In this document: positions 1-9,330 of the stretch, in pieces | Numbering within the stretch: the stretch's first letter is position 1 | Layout: every line of letters begins with the position of its first letter | Assembly: GCF_025847205.1 (NCBI RefSeq) | Contig: NZ_JAOYTH010000006.1 | Coordinates: 248,001-312,000 of the forward strand | Direction: 5' to 3' | From: Pararhizobium sp. YC-54 | Lineage (GTDB): Bacteria; Pseudomonadota; Alphaproteobacteria; Rhizobiales; Rhizobiaceae | DNA: 64,000 nucleotides | The notes under the pieces: model-generated | Told to the model about the DNA's origin: nothing | Database searches by the model: none | The model's input: the letters and a program-made list of their open reading frames with translations, nothing else | Made by a program: the position numbers and the translations under genes

Positions 1-1
1 C

Positions 2-127
2 GTGTTCCTGGTCACCACCATTGCCGGCATTACCGGGCTGTGGCCGGCGATCCTTGCCGATACGGGCGCGACCGTGCTGGTGACGATCAATGCGCTGAGG
101 CTTCTGGCACCCGTGCGCAGCATCTGA
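2..127 (+). CDS. Heavy-metal translocating P-type ATPase, C-terminal end (partial)
   Basis: Only the last 41 codons are in the window; the frame runs from base 2 to a TGA at 125-127. The translated tail contains GLWPAILADTGATVLVT followed by NALRLL, the closing transmembrane segment and C-terminus typical of P1B-type (ZntA/CadA/CopA-like) metal-exporting ATPases. The metal specificity is set by upstream residues that are not visible. It is convergent with the deaminase gene, with 49 bp between the stop codons. The family call is firm; the substrate is unknown. Confidence 0.82.
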   Translation: MFLVTTIAGITGLWPAILADTGATVLVTINALRLLAPVRSI

Positions 128-176
128 GATCTGATTTCCGGCGGCCTGTCTGCCGCCGGACCGCAATCCCGAATGC

Positions 177-644
177 CTAACCCTCCTGCATCTTCCTCCA
201 GAGGTCGTAAATATCTTCTTCGCCCTTAGGCCGGACCGGACGATAGGCAAAATTCATCTGCTGTTCGGCGAGGGGCTTTTGGAGGTCCGCATAAAGCGGC
301 GCGGAGGTCAGCCCGAAAGGCGCACCGTCCTCGTTTGAATAGGCGTAGTAAATGTCGGTGATGCCGGCAAGACGCATGGCAGCAAGACACATCGGACACG
401 GATGGCCGCTGGCATACATGGTGGCGCCCTTGAGGATCGGCGAATGGCGCTTGATGGCCGCCGCGCGCACGGCGATCAGTTCGGCATGGGACGTCGGGTC
501 ATGCGTTTCCACCACACCGTTGACGCCGTGGGCGACGACCTCGCCGTCCATGACCAGCACGGCGCCGAACGGGCGTCCGCCTCTGCGGACATTCTCGCGG
601 GCAAGCGCGATGGCCTCGGTCATGAAGCGATCTGCATCCGACAT
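177..644 (-). CDS. Nucleoside/guanine deaminase, CDA-fold
   Basis: A 155-residue zinc-dependent deaminase of the cytidine-deaminase superfamily. The catalytic His and Glu are in SHAE (H53, E55) and the other zinc ligands in PCPMC (C83, C86). The N-terminal FGAVLV strand and the C-terminal region around DLQKPLAEQ resemble GuaD-type guanine deaminases more than TadA, so hydrolytic deamination of guanine or a related base in the cytosol is likely. The ATG at 644 is chosen because an AGGAGAGAG Shine-Dalgarno precedes it; the frame stays open about 18 codons further upstream without a ribosome site. TadA or another nucleoside deaminase cannot be excluded. Confidence 0.85.
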   Translation of the reverse strand: MSDADRFMTEAIALARENVRRGGRPFGAVLVMDGEVVAHGVNGVVETHDPTSHAELIAVRAAAIKRHSPILKGATMYASGHPCPMCLAAMRLAGITDIYYAYSNEDGAPFGLTSAPLYADLQKPLAEQQMNFAYRPVRPKGEEDIYDLWRKMQEG

Positions 645-730
645 AGGCTCTCTCCTGTTTCGCTGCACCATTGGAAACGATGAGCGGAGCGACGTCAACC
701 GTCGCGTTGGATGGCGCCGTGAACGGTTGG

Positions 731-2677
731 TCAGGTTGACGCCAACGCCACGGCCGGCTGCAGGCGGGAAGCATTGTAGGCGGGCAAATAGCCGAAGACC
801 AAGCCGGTGAGGAAGGCGCTGCCAAAGGCGAGGACCACGGGACCCGGCGCGAAGCTGACGGTAATGCCGAAGGCCTGCGCCACCGCACCGATGCTGAGGC
901 CGAGACCCACGCCGATCAGGCCGCCGAGCGCGGAGACGACCAGCGCCTCGACGATGAACTGGGTGAGGATATCGCGGCCACGGGCGCCGGTCGCCATGCG
1001 GATGCCGATCTCACGGGTACGCTCGGTGACCGAGACCAGCATGATGTTCATCACCCCGATACCGCCGACAAGCAGCGAGATGGCCGCGATCGAGCCGAGG
1101 AAGACTTTCAGGATATTCGACGTTTCGGTAAAGGTTTCGCGGATCGCCGCCATATTGATGATCTGCGTGTCCTGGCGTTTGTGGCGCTCGTCAAGCAAGG
1201 CCTGGATCTGGTCCTGCGTCACGTTGATGGCGCTGCCATCCTTCACCTGCACGGTGATGGAGCGGACGTTCCTTGCCCCGAAGAGGCGCAGGTTGCCGGT
1301 CGACAGCGGCACCAGCACGGTATCGTCCTGATCGTTGCCGCCGGCGCTGGCACCCTTCCTCGACATCACGCCGATCACCTGGAAGGGGATGTTCTTGATG
1401 AGAATATACTGGCCGAGCGGATCGGCGCCATCGGGAAACAGTGCATCCGCTGCCGTCCTGCCCAGAACCGCGACGCCTGCATAGGCGTCCATGTCCGCCT
1501 TTTCGAGGAAGGCGCCCTCCTCGATCGCCCATGACTTCGCCTGCGGAAACTGCGGCACCGTGCCATTGACCGTCGTCTGCGTATCGAGATTGCCGGCGGG
1601 CACGGTCAGCGTGCTCGACATTTCCGGCACAGCGAAGCTGATATTCGGCAGTTCCAGAATCGCATCGGCATCCGACGGAATCAGCGAAACGTTGCTGCCC
1701 CCTTCGCCACCGCGAAAATTGGACATGTTGGGCCGCACGACCAGAAGATCGGATCCCATGGCGGCAATGCGGCTCAACACTGAGTCCTGCGCCCCTGTCC
1801 CGATGGCAAGCATGGCGACGACGGAACTGACGCCGATGACGATGCCGAGCAATGTGAGGATGGTCCGAAACAGATTGGCCCGAAGCGCCCGGAGAGACAT
1901 GCGCACGGCCTCGGCCACGTCGGTGACGATGGCAGCCTTGCCGACGCTTCTCGCCGCCAGCGCCGGCTTGGCGCGGCCGATCCGCCTGATATTGCCGGGA
2001 ATACGGTCTGCAACGATCAGGCCGTCGCTGATCTCGATGACGCGGTCGGCGGATTCGGCCAGTTCCGGGGCGTGGGTGATGATGATGACGGTATGGCCAT
2101 CGTCGTTCATCTGCCGCAGCGTCGCCATCACCTCCTTGCCGCTCTGGCTGTCGAGCGCGCCGGTCGGCTCGTCGGCGAGAATGATCTGGCCGCCGTTCAT
2201 CAGCGCCCGGGCGATCGACACACGCTGCTGCTGACCGCCGGAAAGCTGGTTCGGCAGGTGATCAAGCCGGTCGCCGAGGCGCAATGAGCACAGCAGCATG
2301 CTGGCCCGCTCTTCGCGCTCCCGCGACGGCATGCCGGCGTAGATGGCGGGGATCTCGACATTTTCCTGTGCGGTTGCTGTCGGCACCAGATTGTAACTCT
2401 GGAACACAAAGCCGAACATCTGGCGGCGTCTTGCGGCCAGCTCGTCGGCATTCAGGTCCGAGACGTCCTCGCCTTCGAGCAGATATTGGCCACCTGTCGG
2501 CGTATCGAGACAGCCGAGAAGGTTCATCAGCGTCGACTTGCCCGAACCGGACGCGCCGACGATGGCAACGAATTCGCCCGGCTGGATATCCAGCGAAACG
2601 CCGCGCAGCACCTCGACGGCCACGTCGCCGTTGACGAAGGTCTTGCGGATATCCTTGAGCGAGATGAGCGGGGTCAT
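731..2677 (-). CDS. macB: MacB-type ABC transporter, fused ATPase/permease
   Basis: A 648-residue protein, the same length as E. coli MacB. The N-terminal ABC domain has Walker [10 protein letters not shown] (residues 41-49), signature LSGGQQQR and Walker [13 protein letters not shown] transmembrane helix follows at about 275, then the periplasmic MacB_PCD region, and three C-terminal FtsX-type helices ([20 protein letters not shown] region). MacB works with a periplasmic adaptor and a TolC-like channel to export macrolides, peptides or lipoprotein-like substrates; the substrate here is unknown. The start lies 10 bp after the stop of the adaptor gene, so the two are one operon. No outer-membrane channel gene is present nearby. 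Confidence 0.93.
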   Translation of the reverse strand: MTPLISLKDIRKTFVNGDVAVEVLRGVSLDIQPGEFVAIVGASGSGKSTLMNLLGCLDTPTGGQYLLEGEDVSDLNADELAARRRQMFGFVFQSYNLVPTATAQENVEIPAIYAGMPSREREERASMLLCSLRLGDRLDHLPNQLSGGQQQRVSIARALMNGGQIILADEPTGALDSQSGKEVMATLRQMNDDGHTVIIITHAPELAESADRVIEISDGLIVADRIPGNIRRIGRAKPALAARSVGKAAIVTDVAEAVRMSLRALRANLFRTILTLLGIVIGVSSVVAMLAIGTGAQDSVLSRIAAMGSDLLVVRPNMSNFRGGEGGSNVSLIPSDADAILELPNISFAVPEMSSTLTVPAGNLDTQTTVNGTVPQFPQAKSWAIEEGAFLEKADMDAYAGVAVLGRTAADALFPDGADPLGQYILIKNIPFQVIGVMSRKGASAGGNDQDDTVLVPLSTGNLRLFGARNVRSITVQVKDGSAINVTQDQIQALLDERHKRQDTQIINMAAIRETFTETSNILKVFLGSIAAISLLVGGIGVMNIMLVSVTERTREIGIRMATGARGRDILTQFIVEALVVSALGGLIGVGLGLSIGAVAQAFGITVSFAPGPVVLAFGSAFLTGLVFGYLPAYNASRLQPAVALAST

Positions 2678-2687
2678 GGGCTGCGCC

Positions 2688-3974
2688 TCAGAACATCGGC
2701 GGCATGCCGCGCCGCGCATTAACCCGGCTCGACGATGCAGCCTTGTCGCCGGAGCCCGTGCCGACGACGACGGCATCATTTTCATCCAGGCCCTTGGTGA
2801 CCTCGATCCGCACCCGGTTGCGGATGCCGATCTCGACCTTGCGGGTTTCGTGGGCGCCAGACGCCGTGACGACGGTGACCTCGCCCGATTTTCCGTCATT
2901 GCCGGAGTGAACGGCGGCGACCGGAACGGTCAGCACGTTTTGCGCCGACGATCGCACAAAAAAGACCTGCGCCGTCATGTTCATCATCAGCGTACCCTCG
3001 GGATTGGGGACGTCGAACAGGGCATAGTAGAGCACGACATTGTTTTCGGTCGACGGCGTCGGCTTGATCTGGCGCAGGGTGCCGGGATAGCGCTTGCCGG
3101 GCTGGCCAAGCAGGGTGAAGTAGGCGTCCATCCCGACTTTCAGCTTGCCGACATCGGCCTCTGACACTTCGGCCTCTACCGTCATGGTCGAAAGATCGCC
3201 GATCGTCACGATGGTCGGCGCCGTCTGGTTGGCATTCAGCGTCTGGCCTTCCTTGGCCGATGTATTGACGATGGTGCCGGTCAGCGGCGCATAGATCTTG
3301 GTATAGCCAAGGCTGATGCGGGCATCCTTGAGCGTCGCCTGTTGCTTGCGGACCTGGGCTTTCAGCGCATCGACATTGGCCTCGGCCGTGGCAAGTGCCG
3401 CCACAGCCTCGTCGAGTGCCGACTGCGCGGCGCTATTGCCGGCGACAAGCGCGCGCTGCCGGGTAAGATTGGCAGCGGACAGCACGACCTGCGCATTCTT
3501 GTCGATCATCTGGGCCTCAAGATTGGCAAGCTCGGCTTCGGCAATCTCGATCTGCGTTTCGATGGAAGCACTGTCGATCTCGGCGATCAGCTGGCCTTCC
3601 TTGACGCTGTCGCCGATTTCGACCTTCAGGCTCTTCAGCTGACCGGAAACCTGCGCACCGACATCGACATCCTTAATCGGGCTCAAGAGACCGGACGCCG
3701 TCACGCTGTTTTCGATATCGCCGCGCACCGGCATCTCGGTGACGACGGTCTCTGCCGTGCCCTGCTTGCCGTAGGTCGACCATCCGTACCAGCCGGCCGC
3801 AACGGCCAAAAGGACCGTGGGGATCAGCCAGCGCCTGCGCGAGCGCACCCGCCTGCTGCGCACCGGTGCTGGCTGGACGACAGGACGCTCGTCCTCTTCA
3901 ACTACAGGGGCAATTTTCCGGGTGGCATCCGCCATTCGCATATCTTTCCGATTCATTCGGGCTCGGGTCGTCAT
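2688..3974 (-). CDS. MacA-like HlyD/RND-type periplasmic adaptor
   Basis: Membrane-fusion protein of 428 residues. After a charged N-terminus there is one transmembrane anchor ([17 protein letters not shown]), then a lipoyl half-motif ([19 protein letters not shown]), a long alpha-helical hairpin rich in Ala/Glu/Gln, the second lipoyl half, and beta-barrel and membrane-proximal domains. It should bridge MacB to an outer-membrane channel. The first ATG (3974) has a poor ribosome site; the in-frame ATG at 3935 (MADATRK) is preceded by GGAAAG at 8 nt and may be the real start. It leads the operon with macB. Confidence 0.9.
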   Translation of the reverse strand: MTTRARMNRKDMRMADATRKIAPVVEEDERPVVQPAPVRSRRVRSRRRWLIPTVLLAVAAGWYGWSTYGKQGTAETVVTEMPVRGDIENSVTASGLLSPIKDVDVGAQVSGQLKSLKVEIGDSVKEGQLIAEIDSASIETQIEIAEAELANLEAQMIDKNAQVVLSAANLTRQRALVAGNSAAQSALDEAVAALATAEANVDALKAQVRKQQATLKDARISLGYTKIYAPLTGTIVNTSAKEGQTLNANQTAPTIVTIGDLSTMTVEAEVSEADVGKLKVGMDAYFTLLGQPGKRYPGTLRQIKPTPSTENNVVLYYALFDVPNPEGTLMMNMTAQVFFVRSSAQNVLTVPVAAVHSGNDGKSGEVTVVTASGAHETRKVEIGIRNRVRIEVTKGLDENDAVVVGTGSGDKAASSSRVNARRGMPPMF

Positions 3975-4160
3975 TCACAACAACAGCTAGGTTGAAACTA
4001 CGCCCTAATGAAGTCCAACGGCATGAAATCTTTGTAATGTTTCCCGTTTTTCGTTTCGCAATGTTTCCGCAACATCATCAACACGGGAGAATTTGGGTAC
4101 GAAAAACCGGCGGGATGAACCGCCGGTTTCTCCACTCGCTGCTCGTCCGGGGAGGCCGGA

Positions 4161-4424
4161 TCAGTCGCAGACCCTGATGCGCTTGACGACCAGATTGCCG
4201 TAATAATCGTACTTGCGGATTTTCTTGATCCAGCAATTGGGCTCGTAATAGGTCTTCTTGTAGTAATGGCGCTTGTGGCCATAGTAGTGATCGACCTGGC
4301 CGTAGCCGCCGCTATGGTAGCCGTCATTATAACCGCCGCCATAGTAACCGCCAGCCTCGGATGGAGCCGCAAAGGAAAGAGCCGCACCGGCGGCAACGAT
4401 GGAAGCGATGATCAGTTTGCGCAT
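4161..4424 (-). CDS. Small secreted Gly/Tyr-rich protein
   Basis: 87 residues. A clear Sec signal peptide (MRKLIIASIVAAGAALSFAA, cleavage probably after the PSEA region) is followed by a Gly/Tyr/His-rich stretch (GGYYGGGYNDGY...) and a basic Tyr/Lys C-terminal part with two Cys (PNCW and RVCD) that could form one disulfide. A good GAGGAGAG ribosome site precedes the ATG. It is exported to the periplasm or outside; the function is unknown. Similar short secreted proteins are common in rhizobia. Confidence 0.75.
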   Translation of the reverse strand: MRKLIIASIVAAGAALSFAAPSEAGGYYGGGYNDGYHSGGYGQVDHYYGHKRHYYKKTYYEPNCWIKKIRKYDYYGNLVVKRIRVCD

Positions 4425-4526
4425 GGTGGTCTCTCCTCAGATTATTGCCTGGATGAGCCCGTCTCATCCTTGAGACAGACAATCTCACCCCGGCGACAAA
4501 CCTGCAGTTCCCGATGGAACACCGCG

Positions 4527-5063
4527 TCAACCGTCCGATTTTTTGATCCTGGCCATGGCAAGCACATCCGCAAACGCTCCGTCGCGAAACGCGTAAGCCC
4601 TGTGAACGCCCTCGGCTTCAAAGCCGGCCGTCTCGTAAAGCGCGATCGCCGCCGCATTGTCGGTAAAGACCGTGAGCTCGATGCGGATGATGTTCAGCCA
4701 ATTGTCCGCGGCATCCATGAGATCGAGCAAAAGCGCCTTGCCGATACCCTGCCGATGGTAGGCGTCGTGGATACTCATCCCGAGCACCGCTGCGTGATGA
4801 CGCCGCCCCGTCTGGCGATGGAGACCGGCGGCACCGACAATGATGCCATCCCTTTCGGCGACGAGCTGAAGTCCGCCGTCTGACGGTCTCTCCAGAAAGG
4901 ATCGGACCTGTTCGGGACTGGTATGGGGCAGGCGCAGCGTTCCCCGCCGCACACCCGGCTGGTTCAGCACGACGGCAATCTGCTCATGATCCCCCGGACG
5001 CGAAGCCCGGATGTGCACGGCATTTTGGGGGATTTGTACGGGCGGGATTTCTGTTTGCTTCAT
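4527..5063 (-). CDS. GNAT family N-acetyltransferase
   Basis: 178 residues with the GNAT fold: motif A is the acetyl-CoA pyrophosphate loop YHRQGIGKALL in the middle, and motif B is the C-terminal NAAAIALYETAGFEAEG. This resembles RimI/PhnO-type acetyltransferases acting on a small molecule or protein N-terminus; the acceptor cannot be told. The ATG at 5063 was chosen over an upstream in-frame TTG (5081) because GAGGA lies just before it. It is transcribed alone, followed by the small secreted-protein gene on the same strand about 100 bp away. Confidence 0.86.
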   Translation of the reverse strand: MKQTEIPPVQIPQNAVHIRASRPGDHEQIAVVLNQPGVRRGTLRLPHTSPEQVRSFLERPSDGGLQLVAERDGIIVGAAGLHRQTGRRHHAAVLGMSIHDAYHRQGIGKALLLDLMDAADNWLNIIRIELTVFTDNAAAIALYETAGFEAEGVHRAYAFRDGAFADVLAMARIKKSDG

Positions 5064-5258
5064 GACGTTCCTCGTCTTCAAATGCGAGGAGGTAAGAAGC
5101 TTGCGACCCTACCTGCCTCGGCAGGGTCTACAGGATGAAAGCGCTTTTAGCCCAGCACCAATCCTGCGCACCCCGAAAGGTCCGTGCAGGTCATGATAAG
5201 GGTCTTTGCTACGCTGTTCATGCGGCGAAATTGAACGAACGCGCACGCAAAGGCAAGC

Positions 5259-6833
5259 TCAAAAAACCCGCCACGCAACCACGATCAGCGTAAGCGCGAT
5301 CACCCAGAGCGCGACGCGGCCCGAACGGCTGTGGCGTGCCTCGGAACGGCCGATGGCCTCGGCGGTGCCTTCGTCAAAACGCAGGCCATTTTCAGCCATG
5401 GCCGTCAGGTCGCGGGAGAATTTCTCCGTTTTCGCGGCAATCTCGGGCGCGGCCTCGGCAAGACGCAATGCGGCGTGCAGCCCTTCCTTGACGTCGGACA
5501 CGATGCGCCTGGGGCCGAGATTGTCGCGAATCCAGGCACCGACCACAGGCTCGGAAGCCTTCCACATGTTGAAGCGCGGATTGAGGGTGCGGGCGACGCC
5601 TTCGACAACGACCATGGTCTTTTGCAGCATGACCAGCTCCGGCCGCGTTTCCATGTCGAAAAGCTGGGTCACCTCGAACAGCAGCGTCAAAAGCTTGGCC
5701 ATGGAGATGGTCTCGGCCGGCTGGCCATGGATCGGCTCGCCGATGGCCCGGATCGCCTGGGCGAAACTTGCGACATCGTGGTGGGCGGGCACGTAGCCCG
5801 CTTCGAAATGCACGTCGGCAACGCGGCGATAATCGCGGGTGATGAAACCATAGAGGATTTCGGCGAGGAAGCGGCGCTCCTTCTTGCCAAGCCGGCCGAC
5901 GATTCCGAAATCGACCGCGACAATCATGCCCTGCGGATCGACAAACAGATTGCCCTGATGCATGTCGGCGTGGAAAAAGCCGTCCCGCAGCGTGTGGCGC
6001 AGGAAGGACTGGATCAGCGTATCGGCCAGCGCATCGAGATCGTGACCGGCGGCGCGCAGGCCCTCGACATCCGACATCTTGGTGCCGTCGATCCACTCCA
6101 TCGTCACGACGTCGCGGCCGGTGCGCTCCCAGTCGACCTTCGGCACCCGGAAACCCGGATCATCCGCCGCGTTCTCGCCAAGCTCAGACAGGGCGGCGGC
6201 CTCCAGCCGCAGATCCATCTCGATCTTGGTGGTCTGCTCCAGCGTCTTCGTCACTTCGACCGGCCGCAGACGCCGGGTATGGCGCAGAAAGCGCTCCTGC
6301 AGCCCGGCAACGAGGAACATCGCCTCCAGATCATGGGCAAAGCGCTGACGCACGCCGGGGCGAATGACCTTGACCGCGACCTTTTGCGCGACGCCATCAC
6401 GCACCACCGTGGCCGGGTGCACCTGGGCTATCGAGGCAGCGGCGATCGGGTCGCCGAAATGCTGATAGAGATCGGCGACCGGACGGCCGAGTGAACTCTC
6501 GATGGCGGCGCGTGCTTCCTCCACCGGAAACGTCGCCATGCGATCCTGCAGGAAGGACAGGTCTTCTGCAAAATCAACGCCGACGACATCCGGGCGGGTG
6601 GCGAGAAACTGGCCGATCTTCACATAGGACGGACCAAGCCGTTCGATGGCCCGGGCCAGCCGGTCGCTGCGGTCCTCCTGCTTGGCACGGCGGCGCGCAA
6701 ACAGGCCGGCGAAGGATTGCGCGGCCTTCGGCAGTGCCGGCAGGTCTTCCGACGGCAGCGCCGACACAACGCCTTCGCGCACCAGAACCCAGCCGATACG
6801 AACGAGACGGAGATAGGCTCCGGGCGTGCTCAT
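5259..6833 (-). CDS. ubiB: UbiB, ubiquinone biosynthesis kinase-like protein
   Basis: 524 residues, an ABC1/ADCK atypical kinase needed for ubiquinone synthesis, probably as an ATPase supporting the Ubi enzyme complex at the membrane. Visible hallmarks are the KxGQ motif (SYVKIGQFLATRPD), the Ala-rich nucleotide loop (AAASIAQVH) that replaces the usual Gly-rich loop, the lysine in VAVKVIRPGV, the catalytic loop ADMHQGNLF and VDFGIVG. The last 20 residues form a transmembrane helix (VALWVIALTLIVVAWRVF). It lies 62 bp downstream of ubiE on the same strand, the usual ubiE-ubiB pairing. Confidence 0.95.
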   Translation of the reverse strand: MSTPGAYLRLVRIGWVLVREGVVSALPSEDLPALPKAAQSFAGLFARRRAKQEDRSDRLARAIERLGPSYVKIGQFLATRPDVVGVDFAEDLSFLQDRMATFPVEEARAAIESSLGRPVADLYQHFGDPIAAASIAQVHPATVVRDGVAQKVAVKVIRPGVRQRFAHDLEAMFLVAGLQERFLRHTRRLRPVEVTKTLEQTTKIEMDLRLEAAALSELGENAADDPGFRVPKVDWERTGRDVVTMEWIDGTKMSDVEGLRAAGHDLDALADTLIQSFLRHTLRDGFFHADMHQGNLFVDPQGMIVAVDFGIVGRLGKKERRFLAEILYGFITRDYRRVADVHFEAGYVPAHHDVASFAQAIRAIGEPIHGQPAETISMAKLLTLLFEVTQLFDMETRPELVMLQKTMVVVEGVARTLNPRFNMWKASEPVVGAWIRDNLGPRRIVSDVKEGLHAALRLAEAAPEIAAKTEKFSRDLTAMAENGLRFDEGTAEAIGRSEARHSRSGRVALWVIALTLIVVAWRVF

Positions 6834-6895
6834 AGCGGCTTGCCGCCGCGCCGGGGCAGCCCCTCAGAGCGCTTCACGAGAATGGATGTCATGCG

Positions 6896-7672
6896 TCAGA
6901 TCTTCCAGCCGGAATGCAGCGCGGCAATGCCGGCGGTGTAATTGGTATAGGTGACACGCGAGAAGCCGGCTCTGCTAATCATGGCGGCGAAATCACGCTG
7001 GTTGGGGAATTTACGGATCGATTCCACCAGATACTGGTAGGGCTCGGCATCGCCGGTGACCATCTTGCCGAATTTCGGGATCGCGTTGAACGACCAGGCG
7101 TCATAGACCTTGTCGAGCAACGGCATATCGACCTCGGAGAACTCCAGAACGAGCAGGCGGCCGCCGCGCTTGAGGACGCGGTAGGCTTCCGACAGCGCGA
7201 CATCGATGCGCGGCACATTCCGGATGCCGAAGGCAATCGTGTAGGCATCGAAGGACCTGGCTTCGAACGGCAGTTCCTCGGCATTGGCCTCGACGAAGGT
7301 GAGATTGGGCGACAGGCCCTTCTTTTCGGCACGTTCGGCGCCGACGGCGAGCATCGAGCCGTTGATATCGAGCACGGTCGCATGCGCCTTGCGGTCCGAT
7401 GCCTCGACGATGCGGAAGGCGATGTCGCCGGTGCCGCCGGCAACGTCGAGCACCTTGTAGTCCTCGGAGCGGCGCGGATTGAGCGCTGATATCATCGCAT
7501 CCTTCCAGGCGCGGTGCAGCCCCATGGACATGACGTCGTTCATGATGTCGTAGCGCTTGGCGACCTTGTGGAAGACATCGTTGACGAGCGCCTGTTTCTC
7601 GCCCTGGCCAACCTGGCGAAACCCATAGGAGGTTTCCATGCCGCCATCGGCAGATGTGCGCTCACCAGTCAT
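6896..7672 (-). CDS. ubiE: UbiE, demethylubiquinone/demethylmenaquinone C-methyltransferase
   Basis: 258 residues, class I SAM methyltransferase. The N-terminal FGFRQV-like segment with [17 protein letters not shown] is the UbiE family signature; motif I is [14 protein letters not shown], and the later GIRNVPRID and [16 protein letters not shown] are also typical. It C-methylates the benzoquinol ring of ubiquinone precursors. The ATG at 7672 fits the family length, though its ribosome site is weak. Divergent from mutM across about 207 bp, with ubiB downstream. Confidence 0.96.
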   Translation of the reverse strand: MTGERTSADGGMETSYGFRQVGQGEKQALVNDVFHKVAKRYDIMNDVMSMGLHRAWKDAMISALNPRRSEDYKVLDVAGGTGDIAFRIVEASDRKAHATVLDINGSMLAVGAERAEKKGLSPNLTFVEANAEELPFEARSFDAYTIAFGIRNVPRIDVALSEAYRVLKRGGRLLVLEFSEVDMPLLDKVYDAWSFNAIPKFGKMVTGDAEPYQYLVESIRKFPNQRDFAAMISRAGFSRVTYTNYTAGIAALHSGWKI

Positions 7673-7879
7673 CAAGGTTTACTCCATTCAATCGCTGTTG
7701 CGCCGACCATAGCGAATTCGCTTCATCCACGCTATCTCTGCGGCAGATAGCGGCCTGCGGCATTCGCGCCCGTGGTTAAGATCGGCCTGCTATTGGGACC
7801 GGCCTGCTATAGGATATGTGCGCAGCGAATGGAATTGCCAAATGGCCCCGGTCAGTTGGCGCATGGCGAGGAGACGTGA

Positions 7880-8785
7880 ATGCCGGAACTTCCCGAGGTG
7901 GAAACGGTCAGGCGGGGCCTTACACCCGCTATGGAAGGTGCGCTTCTGGTGCGGGCCGAGCTGCGGCGTCCGGACCTGCGCTTCCCCTTCCCGGCCGGTT
8001 TTGCGACGCTTATCTCGGGGCGGCGCATCGTCTCGCTGGGTCGGCGGGCGAAATACCTTCTGATCGACCTTGAAGGCGGCGACGTGATCATCGCCCATCT
8101 CGGCATGTCCGGGTCCTTTCGGGTGGAAGACGGCCGGGCGGAGGATGGTCCTGCATCCGATACGCCCGGTGACTTTCACCATCCGCGCGGCAAAAGCGAA
8201 AAGCACGACCATGTCGTTTTCCATCTGGAAAGCGTCAATGGCCCTGCCCGCGTCATCTACAACGACCCGCGCCGCTTCGGTTTCATGGACCTTGCCCGGC
8301 GCGACGCGCTTTCCAGCCACGCTTTCTTCCGCGGCCTTGGCGAAGAGCCGACCGGCAACGTGCTCGATGCCGCCTATCTGGCGGCGCGATTTGCCGGCAA
8401 GGCGCAGCCGCTGAAATCGGCACTGCTCGACCAGAAAAATATTGCCGGCCTCGGCAATATCTACGTCTGCGAGGCACTGTGGCGCTCGGGTCTCTCACCG
8501 CTGCGGGCCGCAGGCACGCTGGTGGATGCCAGGGGAAGACCGAAGACGGCGCTCGTTCTCCTGACCGAGGCGATCCGAACGGTGATTGCCGACGCCATCG
8601 CCGCCGGCGGCTCGTCGTTGCGCGACCATATCCAGACGGACGGCACGCTGGGTTACTTCCAGCACTCGTTCTCGGTCTACGATCGCGAAGGCGAGCCTTG
8701 CCGGACACCAGGCTGCGGCGGGACCGTCGCCCGCGTCGTTCAGGCGGGCCGATCGACCTTCTATTGCCCGAAATGCCAGAAATAA
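7880..8785 (+). CDS. mutM: Formamidopyrimidine-DNA glycosylase (Fpg/MutM)
   Basis: 301 residues. The N-terminus PELPEVE after the initiator Met supplies the catalytic Pro and Glu; GRRAKYLLI holds the conserved Lys; the H2TH region includes [17 protein letters not shown]; the C-terminal zinc finger has C-x4-C and CPKC, with the R of AGRST/FYC. It removes 8-oxoguanine and formamidopyrimidines and nicks the AP site. GAGGAG precedes the ATG. rpsT follows after 224 bp. In relatives I recall an enoyl-CoA hydratase gene between mutM and rpsT; it is absent here. Confidence 0.97.
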   Translation: MPELPEVETVRRGLTPAMEGALLVRAELRRPDLRFPFPAGFATLISGRRIVSLGRRAKYLLIDLEGGDVIIAHLGMSGSFRVEDGRAEDGPASDTPGDFHHPRGKSEKHDHVVFHLESVNGPARVIYNDPRRFGFMDLARRDALSSHAFFRGLGEEPTGNVLDAAYLAARFAGKAQPLKSALLDQKNIAGLGNIYVCEALWRSGLSPLRAAGTLVDARGRPKTALVLLTEAIRTVIADAIAAGGSSLRDHIQTDGTLGYFQHSFSVYDREGEPCRTPGCGGTVARVVQAGRSTFYCPKCQK

Positions 8786-9009
8786 CGCCGCCGGCCTCTG
8801 AAATAGCGCCTCCGTCCAAGGTCACCCGCCAGCGGCGTTTTCGAAAATAGCGCGTTGACGCAGGCAGTGTTTAAGGCTATATGCCGCCCACAGTTTGGAA
8901 AGCCGCTCCAAGGTTTTCCGATATTGCTCCCTACTTGCTTGGACGACAGGTCGCAGTGACCCGGCACGGCGGTAGAGAGTTTTTGTCAGATTTCGAAGAG
9001 AGACACCAA

Positions 9010-9276
9010 ATGGCCAATACAACTTCGGCGAAAAAAGCGACCCGCAAGATCGCCCGCCGCACGGAAGTCAACAAGTCCCGCCGTTCGCGCGTTCGCGGCT
9101 TCATCCGCAAGGTCGAGGAAGCCATCGCTTCCGGCGATCAGGTTCTCGCCCAGGCAGCCCTGAAGGCAGCCCAGCCGGAGCTGATGCGCGCCGCAACCAA
9201 GGGTGTGCTGCATGCCAATACGGCATCGCGCAAGGTGTCGCGTCTTGCGAACCGCGTAAAGTCGCTTTCGGCCTAA
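9010..9276 (+). CDS. rpsT: 30S ribosomal protein S20
   Basis: 88 residues, very basic and helical: [17 protein letters not shown], then [20 protein letters not shown] and a C-terminal [19 protein letters not shown]. It binds the 5' domain of 16S rRNA. The frame is open further upstream to 8881, but the family start is the ATG at 9010, preceded by GAAGAGAGAC. A strong hairpin terminator follows, so the gene is monocistronic, as usual next to dnaA in rhizobia. Confidence 0.97.
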   Translation: MANTTSAKKATRKIARRTEVNKSRRSRVRGFIRKVEEAIASGDQVLAQAALKAAQPELMRAATKGVLHANTASRKVSRLANRVKSLSA

Positions 9277-9305
9277 GCCGGCTTATTAAATATCGTCAAT
9301 GAATT

Positions 9306-9330
9306 AGCCCGGTCTCATGACCGGGCTTTT
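9306..9330 (+). terminator. Rho-independent terminator of rpsT
   Basis: Perfect 9-bp stem AGCCCGGTC / GACCGGGCT with a TCAT loop followed by a short T run, 29 bp after the rpsT stop. Confidence 0.9.

Noticed and set aside
7784..7815. Direct repeat CGGCCTGCTAT in the ubiE-mutM gap
   Set aside because: Only two short copies; too little to call an element, although it could include duplicated -10-like CTATAG sequence.
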